From Marilutibacter aestuarii (GTDB lineage: Bacteria > Pseudomonadota > Gammaproteobacteria > Xanthomonadales > Xanthomonadaceae): DNA of 35,665 nucleotides. Position numbers and translations under genes: made by a program. The stretch is taken from NCBI RefSeq assembly GCF_006546775.1, contig NZ_VICE01000035.1:1-35665 (forward strand), written 5' to 3'. The notes below the pieces were generated by a model that was not told where the DNA came from, made no database searches, and was given only the letters and a program-made list of their open reading frames with translations. Below, one piece after another: positions 24,167 through 33,600 of this stretch. The number at the start of each line of letters is the position of its first letter. Positions within the stretch are counted from its first letter, which is position 1.

Positions 24167-25471
24167 TCACAGCCAGAGCAGGCAGGCGCCTATCACCAGG
24201 CCGGTCACGAGCATCTGCACCAGGCAGAAGCCCATGATGTCGCGGGCCTTCAGGCCGGCCAGCGCCAGCACCGGCAGCGCCCAGAACGGTTGCACGAGGT
24301 TGGTCCACGCATCGCCCCAGGCCACGCCCATCGCGACCCTGGCGACATCCGCGCCCAATGCCTCGGCAGCCGGGACCATGATCGGCGCCTGCACCGCCCA
24401 CTGGCCGCCGCCGGAGGGCACGAAGAGGTTGAGCACGCCGCCGGCGATGAAGCTCCAGAAGGGCAGCGTCCGCTCCGTGGCGATCGAGACGAAGCCTTGC
24501 GACAGGGTCGCCGCGAGGCCCGAGTCGACCATGATCGCCATGATCCCGGCATAGAACGGGAACTGGATGACGATGCCCGCGCCGCCGCGCACCGCCTGCT
24601 GCAGGCTGGCCAGCAGGCGCCGCGGCGTGCCATGCAGCACGATCGCCAGCATCAGGAAGGCCTGGTTGACGATGTTGAGGTCGAGTCCGCCGCCGCCGAT
24701 GAAGTGGTCGGCGAGGAAGCCGATGCCGGCCAGGCCGACCAGCCAGGACAGCCAGCGGCTGTCCTCCAGGCGCTCCGCCGGCGAGGTGGCGCCTGAGCGC
24801 GGTGGCGTCGACGCCTCCGGTTCGGGCGCATGCAGCACCGCTTCGTCCTCGGGTGGCAGCATCCAGCGGTTCACCAAGGGCACCACGATGAACAGCAGGG
24901 CGACGATGGCGAGGTTGTAGGGCGCGAAGATCGTGCGCGTCGTCGGCACCACGCCCATCGAGTCGACCATGAAGTGCCCCTCGGTGGCGATCGTCAGCGG
25001 GATCGAGCCGGCGAGTCCGCCGTGCCAGACGACGAAGCCGGAGTAGGCGCTCGCGACCAGCAGGCGATAGTCCACCCGCACCTGGGCGGCGAGTTCGCGC
25101 GCGAACAGCGCGCCGACCACCAGGCCGAAGCCCCAGTTGACCCAGCTCGCCGCCAGCGAGACCAGGCTCACCAGCACGATGGCGCCGCCGGGCCCGCGTG
25201 CCAGTCCGGCCAGGCGCGACAGCCACCCCTTCACCAGCGGCGTGCTGGCCAGCATGAAGCCGGTGGCGAGGACCAGCAGCATCTGCATCGAGAACGCGAG
25301 CAGGCTCCAGAAGCCACCGCCCCACATGCGCAGCACGGCGATCGGCGCCTGGCGCTCGACGAGCACCGCGGACGCGGCGGCGACGAGGGTCAGCAGCAGC
25401 ACCAGCAGGTAGGCGTCCGGCAGATAGCGCTCGACGAGGCGGACGGCGGGACGCGAGAGACGGTTGAGCAT
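24167..25471 (-). CDS. Short-chain fatty acid transporter (AtoE family)
   Basis: A 434-residue inner-membrane permease with about ten to twelve hydrophobic segments, matching the AtoE/SCFA transporter family in length. Notable stretches: SLVSLAASWVNWGFGLVVGALFARELA, ASAYSGFVVWHGGLAGSIPLTIA, the intracellular Glu/Pro-rich loop (about 212-235), and LNLFVPSGGGQWAVQAPIMVPAA with GVAWGDAWTNLVQPFWALPVLALAGL. The family takes up acetoacetate, butyrate or similar acids. The start ATG 25471 opens on the amphipathic MLNRLSRPAVRLVERYLPDA; no clear Shine-Dalgarno is visible. It diverges from pyk across about 208 nt. No acetoacetate enzymes are adjacent; the long acetyl-CoA hydrolase/transferase lies 18 kb away. 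Confidence 0.9.
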   Translation of the reverse strand: MLNRLSRPAVRLVERYLPDAYLLVLLLTLVAAASAVLVERQAPIAVLRMWGGGFWSLLAFSMQMLLVLATGFMLASTPLVKGWLSRLAGLARGPGGAIVLVSLVSLAASWVNWGFGLVVGALFARELAAQVRVDYRLLVASAYSGFVVWHGGLAGSIPLTIATEGHFMVDSMGVVPTTRTIFAPYNLAIVALLFIVVPLVNRWMLPPEDEAVLHAPEPEASTPPRSGATSPAERLEDSRWLSWLVGLAGIGFLADHFIGGGGLDLNIVNQAFLMLAIVLHGTPRRLLASLQQAVRGGAGIVIQFPFYAGIMAIMVDSGLAATLSQGFVSIATERTLPFWSFIAGGVLNLFVPSGGGQWAVQAPIMVPAAEALGADVARVAMGVAWGDAWTNLVQPFWALPVLALAGLKARDIMGFCLVQMLVTGLVIGACLLWL

Positions 25472-25679
25472 GGAGGGGCCTGTCGGGTTCGGGACGGTCG
25501 GCGCCGCGCAGTCCAAGCCGCAGCGCGCGCGCCGCGCCGTGCAGTGGTCTGCTTTGGCCGAGGACATTTCATACCACTGCGCATGCGTCCGGCGCCATTC
25601 GCCGGTCGGCGGCCGCGCGTGGGACGAAACGCCGCGGGCCTGTGCTAGTTTCGGCGGGATCGACGCCAGACTCGCACGC

Positions 25680-27146
25680 ATGACCGCACAACAACGCCGC
25701 ACCAAGATCCTCGCCACCCTCGGCCCGGCCACCGATCCTCCGGGCGTGCTGGATGCGCTGCTCAAGGCGGGCGTCGACGTGGTGCGGCTGAACTTCTCCC
25801 ATGGCGATCCGGCCTCGCAGCTCGAACGCGCCGAGGCCGTGCGCGCGGCGGCGCGGCGCGTGGGCGTCGAAGTCGGCATCCTCGCCGACCTGCCGGGCCC
25901 GAAGATCCGCATCGAGCGCTTCGCCGAAGGCAAGGTCGAACTCAAGAGCGGCGATGCCTTCGACCTCATCGCCAGCGACGACGCCCCGGCGGGGACCGCG
26001 CGCTCGGTCGGCGTGAGCTACCTCGGCCTGCCCGGTGACGTCGCGCCCGGCGACGTCCTGCTGCTAGACGATGGCCTGATGCAGTTGAGGGTCGAGAAGG
26101 TCGAGGGCCCGCGCATCGCCTGCGTGGTGCTCAACGACGGCGTGCTCTCGGACCGCAAGGGCCTCAACAAGCTCGGTGGCGGCCTGTCGCTGGGCGCGCT
26201 GACCGAACACGATCGTGCGCTGATCCAGTACGCCGCCAAGGCTGACGCTGACTTCATCGCGGTGTCGTTCTGCCGCAATGCCGAGGACATGAACGAAGCG
26301 CGCCGGGTCGCCCGCGAGGCGGGCAGCGAAGCCGCACTGGTGGCCAAGGTCGAGCGCGCCGAGGCGATCGAGAACCTGGTCGAGATCGTCGATGCCAGCG
26401 ACGTGGTGATGGTCGCGCGCGGCGACCTGGGCGTGGAGATCGGCGATGCCGAGCTGCCAGGCCTGCAGAAGAAGATCATCCGCGTCTCGCTCGAGCGCAA
26501 CAAGGTGGTGATCACCGCGACGCAGATGTTGCAGTCGATGGTCGAGAGCCCCATCCCGACCCGGGCCGAAGTGCTCGACGTGGCCAACGCGGTCATCGAC
26601 GGTACCGACGCGGTGATGCTGTCGGCGGAGTCCGCGGCGGGGCGCTATCCGATCAAGGCGGTCGAGGCCATGGCACGCATCTGCCTGGGCGCCGAGCGCC
26701 AGTTCGCCCACGACACCGACTTCGAGAGCGCGCCGCGCAACCTCGAACGCGCCGACCAGGCGATCGCGATGTCGGCGATGTTCCTGGCCGAGCACATCGG
26801 CGTGCGCGCGATCGTGGCGATGACCGAATCGGGCGGCACCGCGCGCTTCCTGTCGCGCTTCCGTTCCTCGGTGCCCATCTTCGGCCTGTCGCGCCACGAT
26901 GGCTCGCGCCGCAAGATGGCGATGATGCGCGACGTCTTCCCGATCGATTTCGACAGCCGCGGCCTGGCCTCCCGCGATGCCGCGCGCAGCGCGATCCGGC
27001 AGCTTTTCGACGCCGGGCTGCTGGACGCCGGCGAGCGGATCATCTTCACCAGCGGCGACCACATGGAGCATCGCGGCGCCACCAACACGCTGCGCCTGCT
27101 GCAGGTCGGCGCGAACGGCCAGGCCGAGGGCCTGGGCGAGCTGTGA
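25680..27146 (+). CDS. pyk: Pyruvate kinase
   Basis: A 488-residue cytoplasmic enzyme converting phosphoenolpyruvate and ADP to pyruvate and ATP. Motifs in order: TKILATLGPATDPP, VVRLNFSHG (about 34-42), DLPGPKIRIERF, the B-domain around 75-160 with LLLDDGLMQL, FIAVSFCRNAEDM, the signature ALVAKVERAEAIENL, VMVARGDLGVEI (metal Glu/Asp), and VVITATQMLQSM, followed by the C-terminal allosteric domain. The ATG at 25680 fits the usual N-terminus; the long open upstream frame runs through the promoter region and is rejected. The gene is divergent from the AtoE-like gene and 160 nt upstream of fba, probably a separate transcription unit from it because a TATAAT box precedes fba. Confidence 0.98.
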   Translation: MTAQQRRTKILATLGPATDPPGVLDALLKAGVDVVRLNFSHGDPASQLERAEAVRAAARRVGVEVGILADLPGPKIRIERFAEGKVELKSGDAFDLIASDDAPAGTARSVGVSYLGLPGDVAPGDVLLLDDGLMQLRVEKVEGPRIACVVLNDGVLSDRKGLNKLGGGLSLGALTEHDRALIQYAAKADADFIAVSFCRNAEDMNEARRVAREAGSEAALVAKVERAEAIENLVEIVDASDVVMVARGDLGVEIGDAELPGLQKKIIRVSLERNKVVITATQMLQSMVESPIPTRAEVLDVANAVIDGTDAVMLSAESAAGRYPIKAVEAMARICLGAERQFAHDTDFESAPRNLERADQAIAMSAMFLAEHIGVRAIVAMTESGGTARFLSRFRSSVPIFGLSRHDGSRRKMAMMRDVFPIDFDSRGLASRDAARSAIRQLFDAGLLDAGERIIFTSGDHMEHRGATNTLRLLQVGANGQAEGLGEL

Positions 27147-27267
27147 GCCCCCGGCCGGCGCCCGGCGCAGCTCCGGACGGCGGCACTGGTATTGTTTTCG
27201 GGGGTGTCTGGCCGGCAAGTCCTTGATTGTCCGTCCCCGGGAGGAGGCGGGCACGCGGGGACGGGGC

Positions 27268-27273
27268 TATAAT
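27268..27273 (+). promoter_or_regulatory. Likely -10 box of fba
   Basis: A perfect TATAAT lies 33 nt before the fba ATG in otherwise GC-rich sequence. No good -35 sits 16-18 nt upstream, so this may be an activator-dependent or weak promoter. Confidence 0.6.
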
Positions 27274-27306
27274 GCGCGGCTTCCCACCCCATCCCCAGGA
27301 CCCGCA

Positions 27307-28317
27307 ATGAGCATCGAACAGCTTGCCGAAACCGCCCTGGCCATGGTCGCCCCGGGCAAGGGCATCATCGCCATCGACGAGTCGAATGCCACCATCAAGA
27401 AGCGTTTCGACGGTGTCGGCATCGAATGCACCGAAGAGAACCGCCGCGCCTACCGCGAGCTCCTGCTGGCCACGCCGAAGCTGAGCGACTACATCTCCGG
27501 CGCGATCCTGTTCGACGAAACCATCCGCCAGTCCACCCGCGACGGCGTTCCCTTCGCCAAGCTGATGGCCGACAACGGCATGATCCCGGGCATCAAGGTC
27601 GACAAGGGCACGCATGCGCTGGCCGGCTTCCCGGGCGAGGTGGTGACCGAGGGCCTGGACGGCCTGCGCGCGCGCCTGGAGGAGTACTACAAGCTCGGTG
27701 CCCGCTTCGCCAAGTGGCGCGCGGTCATCAACATCGGCGACGACATCCCCTCCGGCACCTGCATCGATGCCAACGCCCATGCGTTGGCCCGTTATGCCGC
27801 GCTGTGCCAGGAGCAGGGCCTGGTGCCGATGGTCGAGCCGGAAGTCATCATGGACGGCAACCACGACATCGACACCTGCTACGAAGTCACCGAGGTGACG
27901 CTGCGCTCGCTGTTCGCGTCGCTCTACGAGCAGAACGTCATGCTCGAAGGCACCATCCTGAAGGCCTCGATGGTCCTGCCGGGCACGACCAGCGGCGACG
28001 ACGCCTCGGTCGAGGAAGTGGCCGCAGCCACGCTGCAGTGCCTCAAGTCGACCGTGCCGGCGACCCTGCCCGGCATCGTGTTCCTCTCCGGTGGCCAGAG
28101 CGACGAAGCCGCGACCGCCCACCTGGACGCGATGAACCGCATGGGCCCCAACCCGTGGCCGCTGTCGTTCTCCTACGGTCGCGCCATGCAGTCGGCGGCG
28201 CTGAAGCTGTGGTCCCAGGACATCGCCAGGAACGTGGCCCAGGCCCAGGCCACGGTATACGAGCGCGCTCGCGCAAACGGCCTGGCCGCATTGGGCGAAT
28301 GGAACAAGGCCGCCTGA
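27307..28317 (+). CDS. fba: Fructose-bisphosphate aldolase, class I
   Basis: A 336-residue Schiff-base aldolase cleaving fructose 1,6-bisphosphate to the two triose phosphates. It is of the eukaryote-like class I type: GKGIIAIDESNATIKKRF near the start, GILFDET-type segment (GAILFDETI), IPGIKVDKG, the paired lysine motif AKWRAVI (Lys136), PMVEPEVIMDG, and EGTILKASMV with Lys219 as the Schiff-base lysine; LSGGQSDEAA and SFSYGRAMQ bind the phosphates. The ATG at 27307 has AGGA upstream. There is no metal-binding class II signature. It has its own -10 and a strong terminator, so it is likely monocistronic although it follows pyk. Confidence 0.97.
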   Translation: MSIEQLAETALAMVAPGKGIIAIDESNATIKKRFDGVGIECTEENRRAYRELLLATPKLSDYISGAILFDETIRQSTRDGVPFAKLMADNGMIPGIKVDKGTHALAGFPGEVVTEGLDGLRARLEEYYKLGARFAKWRAVINIGDDIPSGTCIDANAHALARYAALCQEQGLVPMVEPEVIMDGNHDIDTCYEVTEVTLRSLFASLYEQNVMLEGTILKASMVLPGTTSGDDASVEEVAAATLQCLKSTVPATLPGIVFLSGGQSDEAATAHLDAMNRMGPNPWPLSFSYGRAMQSAALKLWSQDIARNVAQAQATVYERARANGLAALGEWNKAA

Positions 28318-28341
28318 CCCGGGCAAGCCACGCTTCTGGAG

Positions 28342-28367
28342 ACGCCGGCCTCGTGCCGGCGTTTTTT
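28342..28367 (+). terminator. Rho-independent terminator of fba
   Basis: ACGCCGGC (28342-28349), loop CTCGT, GCCGGCGT (28355-28362), then a run of T to 28367. Perfect 8-bp stem with a proper U-tract 24 nt after the fba stop. Confidence 0.93.
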
Positions 28368-28450
28368 CTGGGTCTCCTCCCAACCGAGGGGAACAGGGTG
28401 CGATCGCGGATGGCTTTGCGCGCCACGAACCCGGCGGTTCCACCCCCCTG

Positions 28451-28528
28451 CCCAGCGCAGCGCGCTGGGCGTTCGGCCAGACCGCGCGGCAGTGCCGCGC
28501 AAGCAGTCCGCCTCACCCCCGCGAACGC
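28451..28528. repeat. Nested inverted repeats in a gene-free stretch
   Basis: Between fba and the macrodomain gene (28318-28777, no convincing gene) lie three ordered dyads: CCCAGCGC/GCGCTGGG (28451-28458 and 28462-28469), GCGTTCG/CGAACGC (28469-28475 and 28522-28528), and inside the latter GCGCGGC/GCCGCGC (28484-28490 and 28494-28500). The nesting suggests a foldable REP-like unit or a structured RNA. No coding signal was seen here on either strand. Confidence 0.5.
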
Positions 28529-28648
28529 TCGGATCCAGCTTTTGCTTTCGACCTTGTCCTCGCCCATCGCCCCGGGCACCTGGTGGGCACGGGACCTGGC
28601 GCGAGGTGCTTGGCGTGTTGTGCAGGTGCCCCCCGCTCATACCGGGTG

Positions 28649-28673
28649 CCCGGGTGCGCTTCGCTTACCCGGG
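28649..28673. repeat. Hairpin of REP-like interspersed repeat type
   Basis: CCCGGGT (28649-28655) and ACCCGGG (28667-28673) flank GCGCTTCGCTT, followed by CTACG. From memory this CCCGGGTGCGCTTCGCTTACCCGGG-type hairpin recurs in xanthomonad intergenic regions; only one copy is in this window, so the repeat status rests on recognition. Confidence 0.45.
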
Positions 28674-28691
28674 CTACGCGGCGTGTTGCCG

Positions 28692-28721
28692 TTGATCTTG
28701 ATCTTGATCTTGATCTTGATC
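28692..28721. repeat. TTGATC tandem hexanucleotide repeat, five copies
   Basis: Five perfect head-to-tail copies of TTGATC (28692-28721), followed by TT. The unit reads GATCAA on the other strand and sits about 60 nt past the macrodomain gene's stop. AT-rich for this genome, it is a candidate variable-number repeat. Confidence 0.9.
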
Positions 28722-28777
28722 TTCGCGACTTCGAGGCCGCCGAGCACCGCAGGCCCTGCCGCCGGGGCAGGGTGGCC

Positions 28778-29338
28778 TCAGTCCGGCGCCCCGAGCGCCG
28801 CCCGGTAGCGCGCGGCCATGGCGGCGTCGAAGCAACTGAAGACCACGTCCATCGGAGTGCCAGCGGCGTCCAGCCAGCGCAGGACGGTGGACACGGCCAC
28901 CGGCACCGCTTGGTCCGGCGGGTAGCCGTACACCCCGCAGCTGATGGCCGGGAACGCGATCGAGGCGACGGCATGCTGGCGCGCCAGGTCGAGCGCATTG
29001 CGGTAGCCGTCCGCGAGCAGGGCGGCCTCGCCATAGCGCCCGCCCCGCCAGACCGGTCCGACCACGTGGATGACGTGCCGTGCATGCAGCCGGTGGCCGC
29101 CGGTGATCCGGGCCTCGCCGGTCGGGCAGCGAATCCCGGGCCGCGACTCGGGCAGGGCGCGGCATTCGGCCAGCAGGTCCGGTCCCGCCGCCCGGTGGAT
29201 CGCGCCGTCGACCCCGCCACCGCCCAGCAGCGCAGGCTGGGCGGCGTTGACGATGGCGTCCACGGACAGGCCGGTGATGTCGGCCTGCTCGACCCGGCAG
29301 CGCGTCCTCGCGGTCGCGTGGCGCGTCTTCACGGGCAT
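28778..29338 (-). CDS. Macrodomain protein (YmdB/MacroD-like), probable ADP-ribose hydrolase with altered motif
   Basis: A 186-residue single macrodomain. The family core is clear: a strand VDAIVNAA, the loop [17 protein letters not shown] (about 37-53), [18 protein letters not shown], and the second loop [13 protein letters not shown] (usual sequence ISTGVYGYP). MacroD-type enzymes remove ADP-ribose from acidic residues or deacetylate O-acetyl-ADP-ribose. In this protein the usual NAAN reads NAAQ: the second Asn, equivalent to human MacroD2 Asn92, is Gln34. Asp44 and His48 of the VDGAIH loop are retained. Activity may be changed, but binding is likely kept. The gene is divergent from the RND adaptor across about 128 nt. 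Confidence 0.9.
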   Translation of the reverse strand: MPVKTRHATARTRCRVEQADITGLSVDAIVNAAQPALLGGGGVDGAIHRAAGPDLLAECRALPESRPGIRCPTGEARITGGHRLHARHVIHVVGPVWRGGRYGEAALLADGYRNALDLARQHAVASIAFPAISCGVYGYPPDQAVPVAVSTVLRWLDAAGTPMDVVFSCFDAAMAARYRAALGAPD

Positions 29339-29466
29339 CCGCGCCGCGCGTCATCACGGCCCGCGGAGCACACCGGTGTCAACTTATGGGACAGGTGGGC
29401 GTTCATGGGGGTGGCTATCCTTGCCGATTGCCCGTGTCCGCGCCGTAGAGAAGTCCAGAGAACCGC

Positions 29467-30636
29467 ATGCCCCGATACCCCGACTGCCCCGTCTCCCGTC
29501 GTTCCCGCCGCGTCCGCCGGCTCCATCCTGGCCTGGCAGGGGCGCTCTTCGTGCCGCTCCTGCTCATGGCCTTGGCCGGATGTGGCGACAACAGGGCCGA
29601 ACAGGAGAAGGGTCCTCGCGCGACGCCGGTGAGCACCGAGGTCCTCGAGCCGCGGTCGTGGAGCGACACTGTCCAGGCGCTGGGCACGGTCAAGGCACGC
29701 GAATCGATCACCGTGACCGCCAAGGTCAGCGAGATCGTCCAGGACGTGCATTTCGACAGCGGCGACGAGGTGGAGGCCGGCGCTCCGCTGGTGACCCTCA
29801 GCGGCCAGGCGCAGCAGGCGGCGCTCAACGAGGCGCTCGCCGCCGCGGAGGAGGCAAGCCAGCTGTTCAATCGCCAGAACGAACTGGTCGAACAGAAACT
29901 GATCGCGCGTTCGCAGTTCGATGCCCAGCGCGCCATCCGCGACGCCGCGCGGGCGCGGGTGGCGCAGATCCGCGCCCAGCTCAGCGACCGCGTGGTGCGC
30001 GCGCCGTTTGCCGGCGTGCTCGGCATCCGCCAGGTCAGCCCGGGTGCCCTGGTCACCCCGGGCACGCCGATCGCGACCCTCGACGATACCCGTCGCGTCT
30101 ACGTGGACTTCCCGGTGCCCGAATCGCAACTCTCCCACCTGGCCGTCGGCCAGGCCCTGGAAGGCCACAGCGAAGCCTACCCGGGACGCAGCTTCGTCGG
30201 CGTGGTCAGCACGATCGACAACCGGATCGACGCGGCCACCCGCGCGGTCACCGTGCGCGGCGACTTCGACAACCCGGATCGCGCGCTGCGACCGGGGATG
30301 CTGGTCCAGGTCGTCCTGAGCCGGCCCGAGCGCGAGGCGCTGGTGCTGCCGGAGATCTCCATCGTCCAGGTCGGCAACACCTCCTACGTGTTCCGCGTCA
30401 AGGACGATGACACCGTCGAGCGGGTCGACGTCGAGGTCGGCGCGCGGCGCGAAGGCCTGGCCGAAGTGCTGGGCGGCGTCGCCGCCGGCGATCGCATCGT
30501 GGTCGACGGCACCGGGAAGCTGCGGCCGGGTGCGCTGGTCAGCGAGAGTGGTCCCGCGCCAGAGGCCGATGCGGCCCCCGATGACGCCGTCCCCACCGAC
30601 GAAGGCACGGACGCCGCCCCCGAACGCGGAGCCTGA
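29467..30636 (+). CDS. RND efflux periplasmic adaptor (membrane fusion protein), lipoprotein
   Basis: A 389-residue adaptor of the HlyD/AcrA-MexA type. A long basic N-terminus leads to a hydrophobic segment and a lipobox LAGC (Cys39), predicting lipid anchoring in the inner membrane. Next come the lipoyl/barrel-sandwich half motif VQDVHFDSGDEVEAGAPLVTL, a short alpha-hairpin (about 118-165), the second half motif VVRAPFAGVLGIRQVSPGALVTPG, and beta-barrel and membrane-proximal domains; the tail is acidic, Pro/Ala-rich. The first in-frame ATG is used; a Met nearer the lipobox (Met34) is too close to it. It is followed after 2 nt by the permease gene. The outer-membrane partner (TolC-like) is not in the window. 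Confidence 0.94.
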   Translation: MPRYPDCPVSRRSRRVRRLHPGLAGALFVPLLLMALAGCGDNRAEQEKGPRATPVSTEVLEPRSWSDTVQALGTVKARESITVTAKVSEIVQDVHFDSGDEVEAGAPLVTLSGQAQQAALNEALAAAEEASQLFNRQNELVEQKLIARSQFDAQRAIRDAARARVAQIRAQLSDRVVRAPFAGVLGIRQVSPGALVTPGTPIATLDDTRRVYVDFPVPESQLSHLAVGQALEGHSEAYPGRSFVGVVSTIDNRIDAATRAVTVRGDFDNPDRALRPGMLVQVVLSRPEREALVLPEISIVQVGNTSYVFRVKDDDTVERVDVEVGARREGLAEVLGGVAAGDRIVVDGTGKLRPGALVSESGPAPEADAAPDDAVPTDEGTDAAPERGA

Positions 30637-30638
30637 GC

Positions 30639-33600
30639 ATGAACTTCTCCGAGCTGTCGATCCGCCGCCCGGTGTTCGCCACCGTGATGAGCCTGTTGCT
30701 GATCGTGCTGGGCATCATGGCGTTCAGCCGCCTGACCCTGCGCGAACTGCCGGCGATCGACCCGCCGATCGTGTCGGTGGACGTCAGCTATCCCGGAGCT
30801 TCGGCGGCGGTGGTGGAGACCCGCATCACCCAGGTGCTGGAGGACGCGCTGTCGGGGATCGAGGGCGTGGAGACCATTTCCTCGCGCAGCGTCAACGGCC
30901 GCTCGTCGGTGACCATCGAGTTCACCCTCGAGCGCGACATCGAAGCCGCCGCCAACGACGTGCGCGACGCGATCAGCGGCGTCGCCGACCGCATGCCCGA
31001 CGAGGCCGACCCGCCGGAAGTCGAGAAGGCCGACAGCGATTCGGACACGGTGATCTGGCTCAACATGAACAGCACCACGATGGACGCGCTGGAGCTGAGC
31101 GACTATGCCGAGCGCTACATCGTCGACCGCCTGTCCAGCCTGGACGGCGTGTCCACGGTGCGCATCGGCGGCCAACAGCGTTACGCCATGCGGATCTGGC
31201 TCGACAGCAACGCCATGGCCGCCCGCGGCATCACCGCCAACGACGTCGAGGACGCACTGCGTGCGGAGAACGTGGAGCTGCCGGCCGGACGCATCGAGTC
31301 CGACAGCCGCGACTTCACCCTGCGCCTGGCGCGCAGCTACCAGGCCCCCGAGGACTTTGCGCGCATCCCCTTGCGCAAGGGCGAGGACGGCTACGTCGTG
31401 CGCCTGGGCGACGTCGCCCGCGTCGAGCTGGCATCCGCCGAGCGTCGCGCCTATTACCGCAGCAACGGCGAGCCGAACATCGGCCTGGGCATCAACAAGA
31501 CGTCCACCGCCAATGCCCTGGAAGTCGCGCGGGCGGCGCGCGAGGAAGCCGAGCGCATCCAGCCGACCCTGCCGCAGGGCACGGACATCTTCGTCGCCTA
31601 CGACAGCACGCTGTTCATCGAGGCGGCGATCGAGCGCGTCTACCACACCCTGGCCGAGGCCATCGTGCTCGTGCTGCTGGTGATCTGGCTGTTCCTGGGC
31701 AGCTTCCGCGCGGCGTTGATCCCGGCCCTGACGGTGCCGGTCTGCCTGGTGGCGGCCTTCATCCCGCTCTACCTGTTCGGCTTCTCGATCAACCTGCTCA
31801 CCCTGCTGGCCCTGGTGCTGTGCATCGGCCTGGTGGTCGACGACGCGATCGTGGTGCTGGAGAACATCCAGCGTCGCACCGACCTGGGCGAACCGCGCCT
31901 GGTCGCCGCCTCGCGCGGCACCAAGCAGGTCGCGTTCGCCGTCATCGCCACCACCGCGGTACTGGTGGCGGTCTTCCTGCCGGTCGGGTTCATGGAGGGC
32001 AATACCGGCCGCCTGTTCCGCGAGCTGTCGGTCGCACTGGCCAGCGCGGTGGCGATATCGGCGTTCGTCGCGTTGACCCTGAGCCCGATGATGGCGTCCA
32101 AGCTGCTGCGGCCGCACAGCGAGGAGAAGTCCAACCCCGTGCACCGCTGGATCACCGCGCGCCTGGAGCGGCTGGGCGAGCGCTACCGTCGCTTCCTCGA
32201 CCGCAGCGTGGAGCATCCCTGGATATTCGGACTGCTGATGGTGGTGTCGCTGGTGGCGATCTTCGGCCTGTTCCGCTGGATGCCGACCGAGCTGGCGCCG
32301 CCGGAGGACCGTGGCGTGTTCTTCGTCTCGGTCGAAGGGCCGGAGGGCGCGGGCTTCGACTACACCGTCGAGCAGATCCACCAGGTGGAAACGATCATGG
32401 ATGCGCAGATCGCCAGGCCCGGCGAGGAAGACCGGCCGATCCTGCGCGCCAACACCCGCGTGCCGGGCGGCTGGGGCGCCAGCGAGGAGATGCACACCGG
32501 CAACGTCATCGTCTTCCTGCAGGACTGGGACAAGCGCGACGTCAGCACCAACGACGTGGTCGAGCAGTTGCGCGGGGAGCTGGACAAGCTCACCGGCGTG
32601 CGCGCGTTCCCGCGGGTCCGCACCGGCCTGGTGCGCAGTGGCGGCCAGCCGCTGCAGATCGTCATCGGCGGCCCCGACTATGGCGAGCTGGCGGAGTGGC
32701 GGGATCGCGTGCTCAAGCGCATCGACGAGAACCCCAACCTGTACGGCGCGGACTCCGACTACAAGGAGACGCGACCGCAGATGCGCGTGCAGATCGACCG
32801 CCAGCGTGCGGCCGACCTGGGCGTGAGCGTGTCCTCGATCGGTCGCGCGCTGGAGACCATGATGGGCAGCCGCCGGGTCACCACCTTCGTCCAGGACGGC
32901 GAGGAATACGACGTCGTCCTGCAGGCCGACAAGCCCGCGCGGGCGACACCGGCCGACCTGCAGGCGATCCAGGTGCGGGCCCGCACCGGCGAACTGGTGC
33001 CGCTGTCGAACCTGGTGAGCCTGACGGAACTGGCCGAGGCGGGCAGCCTGAACCGCTTCAACCGCCTGCGCGCGATCACCATCAGCGCCGGCCTCGCCGA
33101 CGGCTACCGGCTCGGCGATGCGATCGCCTGGCTCAACCAGGTCGTGCGCGAGGAGCTCCCCGAGCAGGCGCAGATCGACTGGAAGGGCGAGTCGCGCGAG
33201 TACCAGAAGGCCGGCAGCGCGGTCCTGCTGACCTTCGTGCTGGCGTTGTTGATCGTCTACCTGGTGCTGGCGGCGCAGTTCGAGAGCTTCATCCACCCCT
33301 TCGTGATCATGCTGACGGTGCCGCTGGGCGTGCTTGGGGCCTTGCTCGGATTGCTGGTCACCGGGGGCACGCTGAACCTGTTCAGCCAGATCGGCATCGT
33401 CATGCTGGTGGGCCTGGCGGCGAAGAACGGCATCCTGATCGTCGAGTTCGCCAACCAGTTGCGCGATGCCGGGCGGAACATCCACGAGGCGATCGTGGAG
33501 GCATCGGCGGTGCGCCTGCGGCCGATCCTGATGACTTCGATCGCCACCGTCGCCGGCGCGTTGCCACTGGTGCTGGCCGGTGGCCCCGGCTCGGCCAGCC

